Of a stretch of 63,668 nucleotides of DNA, positions 27,071 to 35,396 are shown in pieces (within the stretch, counting starts at the first letter, position 1; every line of letters begins with the position of its first letter). Source of the DNA: CAZTQN01 sp964615765. Lineage in GTDB: Bacteria > Planctomycetota > Phycisphaerae > Phycisphaerales > UBA1924. A model generated the notes under the pieces. It saw nothing but the letters and a program-made list of their open reading frames with translations. It was not told the origin of the DNA and did no database searches. The stretch covers positions 1-63,668 of the forward strand of contig CAZTQN010000024.1 of assembly GCA_964615765.1 (NCBI GenBank), in the 5' to 3' direction. The position numbers and the translations under genes are program-made.

Positions 27071-27474
27071 TGGGGGACAGCCAACAAGCCGCGATCCGTG
27101 TGCTGCTCGTCGACGATGAGCCGAAACTGCGCACGGCGTGGGCCGCGCTGCTCGGCGGGCAGCCGGACATGGTGTGCGTCGGCACGCTCGACCGGGCCGA
27201 TCGCGTGCAGGCGACGGCCGAAGCGGAAGCCGCCGACGTGGTGCTGATGGACCTGACCATGCCCGGGGCCGATCCGTTGGAGGTCGTGCGCGCGATGAAC
27301 GCGTCGGGGTGCCCGGCGAAGGTGGTCTTCTACACCGGGCGCCAGGGGGACGGGCTGGTCGATCGGTTGATGGACGCCGGCGCGTGGGGCATGGTGGACA
27401 AGCTCTGCACGCCGACGGAGATTCTCTCGGCGCTGCGGCGCGTCGCGCGCGGGGAGACGGCGTTCGCCGAGTAA
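27070..27474 (+). CDS. Stand-alone receiver (response regulator)
   Basis: A 134-residue single-domain receiver with all key residues: the acidic pair in LLVDDEP, the phosphoacceptor Asp in VVLMDLTMPG, Thr in FYTGR and Lys in MVDKLCTP. There is no output domain. The ATG at 27070 overlaps the kinase stop codon (TGATG) and sits behind GGAGGT, so it is translationally coupled to the nine-PAS kinase and is its obvious partner. It may act by protein-protein contact, as CheY does, or as a phosphate relay. A chemoreceptor gene lies convergent immediately downstream. Confidence 0.92.
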   Translation: MGDSQQAAIRVLLVDDEPKLRTAWAALLGGQPDMVCVGTLDRADRVQATAEAEAADVVLMDLTMPGADPLEVVRAMNASGCPAKVVFYTGRQGDGLVDRLMDAGAWGMVDKLCTPTEILSALRRVARGETAFAE

Positions 27475-27501
27475 CTTGTCCCGCGTCGCGCGTACGCCCG
27501 G

Positions 27502-29871
27502 TCAGCCGCGGATCTTGAACCGCTGCACCATGGTGCGGAGCTGCTCGGCCCGTGCGGAGAGTTGCTGAGCGGCGGCGGCGGACTGGCTGGCGCCGGCGCC
27601 GGCTTCCTCGCCCGCCGCGTGGATCGCCTTGATCATGCTGGCGACTTCGCCCGCGCCGCTGACGATCGTCTCAAGATTCGCCTTGGCCTTGTCGGCGTGA
27701 CCCACGCCGGTGTCGACGAGCGTGCTGCCGCGGGCCATGACCTGCACCGCCTGCTCGGTCCCCTGCTGGATGGCGCGGATGCTGGTGGCGACCTCTTCGG
27801 TAGCCTTGGTGGTGCGTTCGGCGAGCTTGCGGACCTCGTCGGCGACAACGGCGAAGCCGCGGCCGTGCTCGCCCGCGCGGGCCGCTTCGATCGCCGCGTT
27901 CAGCGCCAGCAGGTTGGTCTGGTCGGCGATGTCGTTGATGACCTCGATGATGCGGCCGATCTCGGCGCTGCGCTTGCCCAGCTCCTGGATGCTGCGCGAG
28001 GTCTCGCTGACGGACTCGTGGATCGAGCGCATGCTGGAGACGGTCTGCCCGATGATCTGCCCGCCGCTGGTTGCGGTGTTGCCGGCGGCGCCGGCCGCCT
28101 CCGACGCGAGCGAGGCCTGCCGCGCGACCTCGCCGACGTTCGAGGACATTTCCTCGGCACTGGCGGCGATCTCGGTCGCCGCGGCGGAGACGTCCTGCGA
28201 GGACGTGGACACCTCGCCGAGCACGTCGCGCAGCGCGGCGACCGCGGAGTCCGTCAAGCGCGACACCTCGCCCAGTTCGTCGTGCGCGGTGGAGTTGATC
28301 GGCTGCACCGTGAGATCGCCCGCCGACACACGGCGCAGCGAGGTCATCACCGGCACGATGCCCACGCGGAACGAACGGACCAGCGCCAGGCTGGCGAACG
28401 CCGCGAGAAGCACGCCCCCGAGCAGGATGCCCGCGGTCTTGTACATCGTCGCCGCGATGGCCGCGTTGATGTCCTCCTGGGCCGCGACGGTCTGCTTAGC
28501 GAAGGCGTCGTCGAGCTGCTGCGCCGCCTGAGCGAACGCATCGGCGGCGGGGGTGACGTTGTCGCGCAGGCCCTGATCGCGCTGCGAGGTCAGCTCCAGC
28601 AGCCGTTCAAGGCGCGTGTGCCAGAACGCCAGCGCGTCCGTCGCTTCCTGAAGGCTCTGCTTGAACTCGGGCGCCTTGACGCGGGCACCGGCGCGGTCGA
28701 GGGCGGTGCGGCTATTCGCGATCAGGTCGATGGCTTCCTGCATGTCGGCGGGCTGATCGGTGCGCAGGAACTTGAACAAGCCGATGCGGGCCTGCTGGTA
28801 CGTGGCGTTGGCGAGGGCGAGTTCGAGCGCGCCCGCCGCCCCTTCGCGGGACTTGACCTCTGTGCCCAGGCGGGCGAGCAGTTCGGAGATGTGCACCGCG
28901 GTGGTGTAGGTCTGCGATTGGAACGTGCCGACGCGCTCGTCGTGCAGCGCGACGACTTCGCCGGCGGCTTGCTCGAGCTGCGCGAGCGCCCCGCTGAGCT
29001 GGCCGACCAAGCGGCCTTCTTCGCCCGCGCTCATGGTCTTGGCCGAGGCGTCGACGCGGGCCCGCATGGTGGCGAGCGTGTTGTTCATCGCGCGGTAGTT
29101 GGCTTCGGAGTTGTCCTGCGTGAACTCGCGGAGAGCCAGGCGGAACTGCTCGATGTCGCCGGCAAAGCCGTGCACGAGGCGGGCCCGCTCTCCGAGCGTG
29201 GAGACCCGATCCTGTGCGCGGGCGAACTGCATCGTGCCGTGAGCGGCGACGGTGCCGACGCCGACCAGCAGCGTTGTCAGCCCGCCGGTGGCGAGCACGA
29301 CCTTGACGCCGACGGTGAGGGCGCGCTCGGTGCGTCCGTCGGCGCGCTGCAGGCGCGACAGTCGGGCGGCGGTCATCAGCGTGACGACGACGGCGGTGAG
29401 CGTGAGCCCGAGGAGAATCTGGATGATCACGTTGCCGCGCTCCTCGCGCGCGGGCAGCGACGGGATCTTGCCGGCTTGCCCGCTGGCGGCGCCGAACGGC
29501 GCGCGGGCGACGACCTTCAGTTCCGGCGCGGCGTACGCAGAGGGCGGGCCTGCGTCTTCGCTCGCGGCTTCGGCGGCAGCATCGGTGCTCGCCGGCGCGG
29601 CGGTGTCCGCCTTCGGCGCGTCGGCCTTGGCACTCTCAGCCTTGGCGGCGGGCGGCTTCGACTTCGGCTCGGGCGGGTTCGCGGCGGGCTTGGTCGGCGC
29701 GGGCTCGCTTGCCGCGGGCGCTTTCGACGCGGGCGTCGCGGCGGGGGCGGGCGCGTCCGCAGCGGGCGGTTCAGCGTGGGCGACCGACGCCGCGCCCGCC
29801 ATCGCGCACGTCATCGCCGCCAGCAGTGACCAGTACCCACGGGACCGAACGGATGCTTGCCCGCTCTTCAT
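27502..29871 (-). CDS. Methyl-accepting chemotaxis protein with exported Pro/Ala-rich arm
   Basis: A 789-residue chemoreceptor. Residues 1-33 look like a cleavable signal peptide (ending VAHA), followed by about 100 residues of Ala/Pro/Lys-rich low complexity. Then come a transmembrane helix (about 147-170), a short basic loop, a second helix (188-212), a helical sensor domain of about 240 residues, a third helix (453-475), a HAMP domain and the signalling domain. The hairpin tip is VINDIADQTNLLALNAAIEAARAGE, given here in two parts: VINDIADQTNLLALN and AAIEAARAGEHGRGF. It transmits ligand signals to CheA/CheW and the flagellar motor; the ligand is unknown. Normal receptors have two helices and no exported arm. 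No che genes are adjacent. Confidence 0.9.
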   Translation of the reverse strand: MKSGQASVRSRGYWSLLAAMTCAMAGAASVAHAEPPAADAPAPAATPASKAPAASEPAPTKPAANPPEPKSKPPAAKAESAKADAPKADTAAPASTDAAAEAASEDAGPPSAYAAPELKVVARAPFGAASGQAGKIPSLPAREERGNVIIQILLGLTLTAVVVTLMTAARLSRLQRADGRTERALTVGVKVVLATGGLTTLLVGVGTVAAHGTMQFARAQDRVSTLGERARLVHGFAGDIEQFRLALREFTQDNSEANYRAMNNTLATMRARVDASAKTMSAGEEGRLVGQLSGALAQLEQAAGEVVALHDERVGTFQSQTYTTAVHISELLARLGTEVKSREGAAGALELALANATYQQARIGLFKFLRTDQPADMQEAIDLIANSRTALDRAGARVKAPEFKQSLQEATDALAFWHTRLERLLELTSQRDQGLRDNVTPAADAFAQAAQQLDDAFAKQTVAAQEDINAAIAATMYKTAGILLGGVLLAAFASLALVRSFRVGIVPVMTSLRRVSAGDLTVQPINSTAHDELGEVSRLTDSAVAALRDVLGEVSTSSQDVSAAATEIAASAEEMSSNVGEVARQASLASEAAGAAGNTATSGGQIIGQTVSSMRSIHESVSETSRSIQELGKRSAEIGRIIEVINDIADQTNLLALNAAIEAARAGEHGRGFAVVADEVRKLAERTTKATEEVATSIRAIQQGTEQAVQVMARGSTLVDTGVGHADKAKANLETIVSGAGEVASMIKAIHAAGEEAGAGASQSAAAAQQLSARAEQLRTMVQRFKIRG

Positions 29872-30079
29872 TGCACGGCCTCCGACGCGGGGCGCAGCAC
29901 GCCGACCCGGTCAGGTGCTCCCTCGGCTGGTTATCCGCGCACCCTGAGCGGGGCAGCGCGGGATGGTCCCGGAGCCAGGCAAGTTCACCGGCCTGCGCCG
30001 CCGGCGCGGGCCAGCGCGGTTTCTCGGACTTTTCGCCGCCCGGCTCGTACACTGCCCCGTCACGCAAGAGGAGACGACC

Positions 30080-31597
30080 GTGAGCACCGCGACGAGCCAA
30101 TCGACCCGCACCGAGAAGGACACCATGGGCCCGATGCCCGTGCCCGCGAGCGCGCTGTACGGCGCGTCGACGCAGCGGGCCGTGCTGAACTTCCAGATCT
30201 CCGGGCGGCCCGTGCCGGAGCAGGTCATCAAGGCGTACGCGATCCTGAAGGCCGCGTGCGCCGCGGTCAATCTCAAGCTGCACCGCCTGAGCGAGCCGCG
30301 GGCCAAAGCGATCATGGAAGCCTGCCGCGAGATCGAGGACGGGCTGCCGGCGCTCGGCGGGCTGGCCCCCCACTTCCCCGTCGACATCTTCCAGACCGGC
30401 TCCGGCACGTCGACGAACATGAACGTCAACGAGGTCGTCGCCAACATCGTCTGCCTGCGCCGGCACAAGCCGATCGGCTCATCGAAGGACGCGCAGTATC
30501 TCGCCGACGGCGGCGTGCACCCCAACGACCACGTCAACATGGGGCAGTCGTCCAACGACACGTTCCCGACGGCGATGCACCTCGCCGCGGCGATCCAGAT
30601 TCACAACGAACTGCTCCCGGCGATCAAGCGGCTCGCCGAGTCTCTCGACGCCAAGGCCAAGGCGTGGGACAAGCTGGTGAAGATCGGGCGGACGCACCTG
30701 CAGGACGCGACGCCGATCCGCCTCGGGCAGGAGTTCTCCGGCTTCGCGTCGCAGATCCATCACGCCGAGGAGCGCCTGCACCGCGCACTGCACACGCTGG
30801 GCGAGCTGGCGATCGGCGGGACCGCCGTCGGCACCGGCATCAACACGCACGAGCAGTTCGGCTCGATGGTGGCGGCAGAACTGACGCGCGTGACGGGCAT
30901 CCACTTCCGCGAAGCGCCGAACCACTTCGAAGCCCAGCACGCCAAGGACGGGTTCGTCGAAGCCTCGGCCCACCTGCGCACGCTCGCCGTCAGCCTGACG
31001 AAGATCGCCAACGACATCCGCTGGCTGGGCTCGGGCCCGCGCTGCGGGATCGGCGAACTGGTGCTGCCGGCGGTGCAGCCGGGCTCGTCGATCATGCCGG
31101 GCAAGACCAACCCCGTCATCTGCGAGTCGGTCATCATGGCGTGCTGCCAGGTGATCGGGAACGACCACGCCGTCGCGCTCGGCGGGCTGGGCGGCGTGGG
31201 CTCGCTGCTCGACCTCAACGTCGCCATGCCGATGATGGCGGCGAACGTGATCGACTCGGTGCACCTGCTCACGCGCTCGTGCCACACGCTGGTGGACAAC
31301 CTGCTCGACGGCCCGAACGGCGCGAAGCTCGAGCCGGACTTCAAGCGGTGCGAATCGCTGATCGAAGGGTCGCTGGCGATGTGCACGAGCCTGGTGCCGG
31401 TGATCGGCTACGACGCGTCCGCCGCGCTCGCGAAGGACGCGTTCAAGCAGGGCAAAACCGTGCGCCAGCTCGCGTACGAAACGCTGGTGGGCAAGCCGGA
31501 CACCAGCGGCAAGCCGATCACGAAGCAGGGGATCGACGACTACCTCAACCCGTGGAGCATGACGCTGCCGGGCGGGGAGGGGAGTGCGGGGGGATGA
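30080..31597 (+). CDS. fumC: Class II fumarate hydratase
   Basis: A 505-residue member of the fumarase/aspartase superfamily, predicted to interconvert fumarate and malate in the TCA cycle. It has GSGTSTNMNVNEV, the GQSSNDTFPTAMH active-site segment, TxLQDATP (RTHLQDATPIRLGQEF), and the catalytic serine loop GSSIMPGKTNP near residue 335. The C-terminal IGYD...AFKQGKTVRQLA resembles FumC more than aspartase. It is slightly longer than the usual 460-470 residues. The GTG at 30080 is chosen because AGAGGAG lies seven bases upstream; the open frame extends further but without signals. Aspartase or argininosuccinate lyase is less likely. Confidence 0.92.
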   Translation: MSTATSQSTRTEKDTMGPMPVPASALYGASTQRAVLNFQISGRPVPEQVIKAYAILKAACAAVNLKLHRLSEPRAKAIMEACREIEDGLPALGGLAPHFPVDIFQTGSGTSTNMNVNEVVANIVCLRRHKPIGSSKDAQYLADGGVHPNDHVNMGQSSNDTFPTAMHLAAAIQIHNELLPAIKRLAESLDAKAKAWDKLVKIGRTHLQDATPIRLGQEFSGFASQIHHAEERLHRALHTLGELAIGGTAVGTGINTHEQFGSMVAAELTRVTGIHFREAPNHFEAQHAKDGFVEASAHLRTLAVSLTKIANDIRWLGSGPRCGIGELVLPAVQPGSSIMPGKTNPVICESVIMACCQVIGNDHAVALGGLGGVGSLLDLNVAMPMMAANVIDSVHLLTRSCHTLVDNLLDGPNGAKLEPDFKRCESLIEGSLAMCTSLVPVIGYDASAALAKDAFKQGKTVRQLAYETLVGKPDTSGKPITKQGIDDYLNPWSMTLPGGEGSAGG

Positions 31598-31611
31598 GGC
31601 GGCGCCTCATC
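31593..31611. terminator. Hairpin shared by convergent fumC and rluA-methyltransferase genes
   Basis: GATGAGGC and GCCTCATC form a perfect 8-base stem with loop GGC. The fumC stop codon lies inside the left arm, and the opposite gene ends 10 bases beyond the right arm. It may terminate both genes, although no U-tract follows. Confidence 0.45.
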
Positions 31612-31620
31612 GCAGGCGAG

Positions 31621-33666
31621 TCACTGCTGCTCGCGTGACCGCACCGCCCGAATCCCCACAAACAGCGGGAACTCCAGCCGGACGCGGTTTTCTTCCGGCG
31701 CGCGCGGGCCGCTGGTGGCTTCGCGCTTGCTCACCCATTCCTCGAGGCGATCGACGGTGAAGCCGGCGTCGGCGAGGGCGCGGACGTACACGCCCAGCGG
31801 GCGGTGGAACGTCGGCGTGGTGCGCTGGTCGGCGCCCGCCGCGGCTTTGCCCGGGTGCATCGTGATGTCGCGACGGAACTCGCCCAGGTAACGCTCGATC
31901 CGCCGGTACTGGCGGCTCAGATTCTGGTTCCAGCCCCAGTCGCTCGCGGCGGGCACGCGGAAGGCCGGGTGCGAGAGCGTGAGCACCAGCGGCGCGCCGG
32001 GCTTGAGCAGCGCGGCGACTGCGCGCAGCACGGGCTCGAGCGGGTCGATGTTCGCGATCGCCATCACGCAGGTCGCCGCGTCGAACTCCGCCTTGGTGAG
32101 CGTGCCGAGACTCGCCAGGTCGCGGGCGTCGAGCGCGTGGAACTCGGCTTCGCCCATCGGCGTGGTTTGCTCGCCGTCGGCCGGCTGGGCGGCTGACACC
32201 TTGAGCGCGGCGGTCCGCTCGCGTGCGGCCTCGATCAGCTGCGGCGCCGCGTCGACGCCGACCACGTGCACACCCCGCTGCACCAAACGCCGGCTGAGAA
32301 TCCCCTGCCCGCAAGCCACATCGAGCACGCGCTGCCCGGGCTGGGCGCTGAGCAGCTCGAGCGTGCCGGGCAGGATGACCTGCTCGTAGTGGTCGTTGCC
32401 GCGGTCTTCCAGCAGTCGGTCGTACCACTGCGCGACGCTGTCCCACGAGGTGTCCTCGCGGTCGGGCGAGGGGTCGCTCTGGGGTTGACCGGCGCCGGTG
32501 GGGCGTGCGCCGGTGCGGATGATCTCGAGTTCGAGACTGCCCGTAGGCGGGGCGGCGCCGACGGAGGCGTAGAACGAGGCGGGCGGCGGGCTGCTGAAGC
32601 GGATGGTCTGGCGCGTGCCGGGGTGCGTGAAGCCGAGCTCCGCCGCGTGCAGACCAAGGCGGTTGATCGGGTTGGTCCGCGCGTTGAAGCGGGCGTCGCC
32701 GACGAGCGGGTGCCCGAGTTCCAGCATGTGGATGCGGATCTGGTTCTTGCGACCGGTCTCGAGACGCACGTGCAGCAGCGTGCGGTCGTTGCCGACGGCG
32801 GCGACGCGGTAGTGCGTGATCGCGGGGCGCGGCTGGCTCGATTCGCCCTCGCGACCGAGGCGCGGGCCGCGGCTGCCCGGGCCGAAGTCGTCGATGATCG
32901 ACTGGCGCGTGCTCGTCAGCCCGACCTCGCCCATGACGCCCTCGGCGACAGCGACGTACAGGCGCTGGGCCTTCTTGCTGGCGAACTCGGCCTTGAGCGC
33001 GTCGAAGGCGCGCAGGCTCTTGGCGAACACCAGAAGGCCCGAGGCTTCCTTGTCGAGGCGGTGAATGACCCAGACGCGGCCGGGCGCGTCGGCCGGATTG
33101 CCGTCCTCGTCGCGGCGCTTGCGCGGGCGCGTCGTCGAGCGGACATGCCGCTTCACGAAGTCGAACAGCGTCTGCCCGACGCGGGCCGACGGGCGCATGT
33201 TGGGGGCGGCGGCCTGAGCGCGGGACGGGTCAGCCGTCACCAGGCCCGGCGGCTTGTCGACGACGATGACGTCGTCGTCTTCGTGCACCAGGCGCACGCC
33301 GCGGGCGATGAAGCGGACATCCTCCCCGCCGATCTGCGGCGGGGGGCCGGCGAGGTCAGGCCCATCGCCGGGCGGACCGTCGCGCATGGGTCGGGGCTTG
33401 CGCGGGCCGAACTTGCCGGGGCCGGAGCGCGGCCCGAAGCCGGGCCCACCCGGCCCCCCCGGCCCACCGGGCCCGCGCCGGGGCGGACCGCCGCGACCAC
33501 GGTCGCCGAAGCCCGGACCGCCGAAGCCGGGGCCGCCGCCGCCTGGTTCACCGCCACCCGGTCCGCCGAAGCCGCGGCGTGGACCGCCGGGGCCGCGTGG
33601 ACCGCGCGGGCCGGGGCCGGACGGGCCGAAGCGGTTGGGCGGTCCTGATCGTGGGGGCTTGGGCAT
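31621..33666 (-). CDS. RluA-type pseudouridine synthase fused to a class I methyltransferase
   Basis: A single 681-residue reading frame with three parts. Residues 1-115 are Gly/Pro/Arg-rich, like RGG-type RNA-binding tails. Residues about 118-395 form an RluA-family pseudouridine synthase with the catalytic Asp205 in HRLDKEASGLL and the closing RKNQIRIHM...GHPLVGD. Residues about 410-681 are a SAM-dependent methyltransferase with motif I VLDVACGQGILS near 448, VVGVDAAP and post-motif LLKPGAPLVLTLSHPAF. Each domain looks intact. Substrates would be rRNA or tRNA uridines for the first domain and unknown for the second. The ATG at 33666 is 18 bases downstream of the SMR stop on the same strand. 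Confidence 0.88.
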   Translation of the reverse strand: MPKPPRSGPPNRFGPSGPGPRGPRGPGGPRRGFGGPGGGEPGGGGPGFGGPGFGDRGRGGPPRRGPGGPGGPGGPGFGPRSGPGKFGPRKPRPMRDGPPGDGPDLAGPPPQIGGEDVRFIARGVRLVHEDDDVIVVDKPPGLVTADPSRAQAAAPNMRPSARVGQTLFDFVKRHVRSTTRPRKRRDEDGNPADAPGRVWVIHRLDKEASGLLVFAKSLRAFDALKAEFASKKAQRLYVAVAEGVMGEVGLTSTRQSIIDDFGPGSRGPRLGREGESSQPRPAITHYRVAAVGNDRTLLHVRLETGRKNQIRIHMLELGHPLVGDARFNARTNPINRLGLHAAELGFTHPGTRQTIRFSSPPPASFYASVGAAPPTGSLELEIIRTGARPTGAGQPQSDPSPDREDTSWDSVAQWYDRLLEDRGNDHYEQVILPGTLELLSAQPGQRVLDVACGQGILSRRLVQRGVHVVGVDAAPQLIEAARERTAALKVSAAQPADGEQTTPMGEAEFHALDARDLASLGTLTKAEFDAATCVMAIANIDPLEPVLRAVAALLKPGAPLVLTLSHPAFRVPAASDWGWNQNLSRQYRRIERYLGEFRRDITMHPGKAAAGADQRTTPTFHRPLGVYVRALADAGFTVDRLEEWVSKREATSGPRAPEENRVRLEFPLFVGIRAVRSREQQ

Positions 33667-33684
33667 CGCGGCTCCTGACTGGCT

Positions 33685-34080
33685 TCAAGGACGAGAGGCG
33701 GGCGGGACGGCGGGTGCGGGGCTCGAGGTCAATCCGGCGGAGGGGACGGGGGTCGCCGCCTTCGGGGTGGTGAGTTTCAGCCCGACGACGGCTCCCAGCA
33801 AGACCAATAGCAGCACGATCTGCACCGGGCGGACGGGCTCTTTGAGGATGAGCACGCCGGCCAGGTACGCGCCCGCCGCCCCGATGCCGACCCAGATCGG
33901 GTAGGCGACGCTGATCGGGATCGAGCGCGTCGCGGTCGCGAGCAGCCACATGCTGGCGATCATCGCGGAGATGACCAGCGCCGACGGCCCGGCCTTCGTG
34001 AAGCCCCGGGTCAACGGGAGCGCGCCGGCCCACACGACCTCCAGCAGGCCCGCGATCAACAGCATGACCCATGGGTGCAT
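33685..34080 (-). CDS. Small multidrug resistance family exporter, SugE/Gdx-like
   Basis: A 131-residue four-helix SMR protein. The proton- and substrate-coupling Glu is in LLEVVWAGALPL of helix 1. The segments ATRSIPISVAYPIWVGIGAAGA and ILKEP match the Gdx (SugE) subgroup, which exports guanidinium, rather than EmrE-type multidrug pumps. The last 30 residues are Pro/Ala-rich. The ATG at 34080 follows GGGAG; an upstream in-frame start would add 11 residues with no hydrophobic character. It lies 189 bases downstream of rpsG on the same strand. I saw no guanidine riboswitch in that gap. Confidence 0.9.
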   Translation of the reverse strand: MHPWVMLLIAGLLEVVWAGALPLTRGFTKAGPSALVISAMIASMWLLATATRSIPISVAYPIWVGIGAAGAYLAGVLILKEPVRPVQIVLLLVLLGAVVGLKLTTPKAATPVPSAGLTSSPAPAVPPASRP

Positions 34081-34249
34081 GGCCGGCTCCCGAGAGACGA
34101 ACGCGCCCCGCAAACGACACGCCCCCCGGAAAGCCGAGGGGCGTGAACGGGACCGAGAGGCAAGAGAGTCAACAAACGATACGGATCAAACCGCGGCGGG
34201 GTTCTCGGTTGCGGACCCCGGGCCGATCGGCGGTAGAGGCTGAGCGGTT

Positions 34250-34267
34250 CCGGCTCGGTCGAGCCGG
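34250..34267 (-). terminator. Hairpin after rpsG
   Basis: CCGGCTCG and CGAGCCGG form a perfect 8-base stem with a 2-base loop, three bases beyond the rpsG stop. No U-tract follows in the direction of rpsG transcription, so it may be a pause, a processing site or a Rho-dependent end. A second, weaker inverted repeat (arms 34119-34125 and 34138-34144) lies nearer the SMR gene. Confidence 0.45.
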
Positions 34268-34269
34268 TT

Positions 34270-34764
34270 TTAGCGGGCGAAGTGCGCGAAGGCGCGGTTG
34301 GCTTCGGCCATGCGGTGCGTCTGGTCGCGGGTGCCCATCGCCTTGCCTTCGCCCTTGGCGGCGGCGAAGAGTTCATCGGCGAGGCGGTTGGCCATCGGGC
34401 GGCCCTTCTCGCCGCGGGCGGCTTCGATGATCCAGCGGAAGCTCAGCGACTGCTGGCGCTTCTTGTTCACCGGGATGGGGACCTGGTAGTTGGCCCCGCC
34501 GACGCGCTTGGAGCGGACTTCGACGAAGGGCTTGACGTTCTCGATAGCGCGGAGGAAGACGTCCATCGCCGCCTTGGGGGCGTTGGGGTCGGTCTCCTTG
34601 GACAGCTTCTGCTCGATGAGGTCCAGCGCGTCGTACACGCACCGCTGGGCGGGGGCCTTCTGCCCGTCGCGCATGATGCAGTTGATGAACTTGGACAGGA
34701 CCAGGTCGTTGAACCGGGGGTCCGGACGCAGCTGCTCTTCGCTCTTGGTGAAACGACCCGCCAT
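34270..34764 (-). CDS. rpsG: 30S ribosomal protein S7
   Basis: S7 nucleates assembly of the 30S head by binding the 3' domain of 16S rRNA. The 164-residue sequence has the family hallmarks DPRFNDLVLSKFINCIMRDG, ENVKPFVEVRSKRVGGANYQ and RWIIEAARGE. The ATG follows AAGGAGAT. It is encoded 135 bases downstream of rpsL in the conserved rpsL-rpsG order. The usual next genes, fusA and tuf, are absent here and an SMR exporter follows instead. The start is slightly different from shorter family members but well supported. Confidence 0.97.
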   Translation of the reverse strand: MAGRFTKSEEQLRPDPRFNDLVLSKFINCIMRDGQKAPAQRCVYDALDLIEQKLSKETDPNAPKAAMDVFLRAIENVKPFVEVRSKRVGGANYQVPIPVNKKRQQSLSFRWIIEAARGEKGRPMANRLADELFAAAKGEGKAMGTRDQTHRMAEANRAFAHFAR

Positions 34765-34899
34765 GCGATCTCCTTGGGCTCGTCGATCGGTCCCACGGGT
34801 GAGGGCCGACCACTCGTTCACCGCGGGCCTGTCCCGCGATTACTTGCCGGGGCGAGGGCGCGGGCACGCTGCCCGGGCGCTCGCCGCTGACTGTGATGA

Positions 34900-35277
<378 letters not shown>

Positions 35278-35371
35278 AGGTCAATCGGTCGTAAAAACTG
35301 CGGTAAACCGGGAAGGGAAGCGTACGGCGGCCCCAGCCCGCAGGCAAGCCCCAGCCCTCACCCTTCGACAG

Positions 35372-35394
35372 CCCCCCCGCCCCCCCCCACCCCC
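35372..35394 (-). other. Long C-tracts (G-tracts on the transcribed minus strand)
   Basis: C-tracts of 7, 9 and 5 (35372-35378, 35380-35388, 35390-35394) lie just after the M29 aminopeptidase stop and about 100 bases upstream of rpsL. On the coding strand of both genes they are G-tracts and could form a quadruplex. Homopolymer runs this long are also prone to slippage and sequencing error. Confidence 0.6.
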
Positions 35395-35396
35395 AC

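Noticed and set aside
29978..29991. 14-base exact match GGCAAGTTCACCGG, also at 51857-51870, both near gene starts
   Set aside because: In 63 kb of GC-rich DNA several exact 14-base matches are expected by chance; there is no common function of the flanking genes (fumC, agmatinase).
34081..34269. Possible guanidine riboswitch ahead of the SMR exporter
   Set aside because: The gap holds only two short inverted repeats and none of the known guanidine-I, -II or -III consensus segments.
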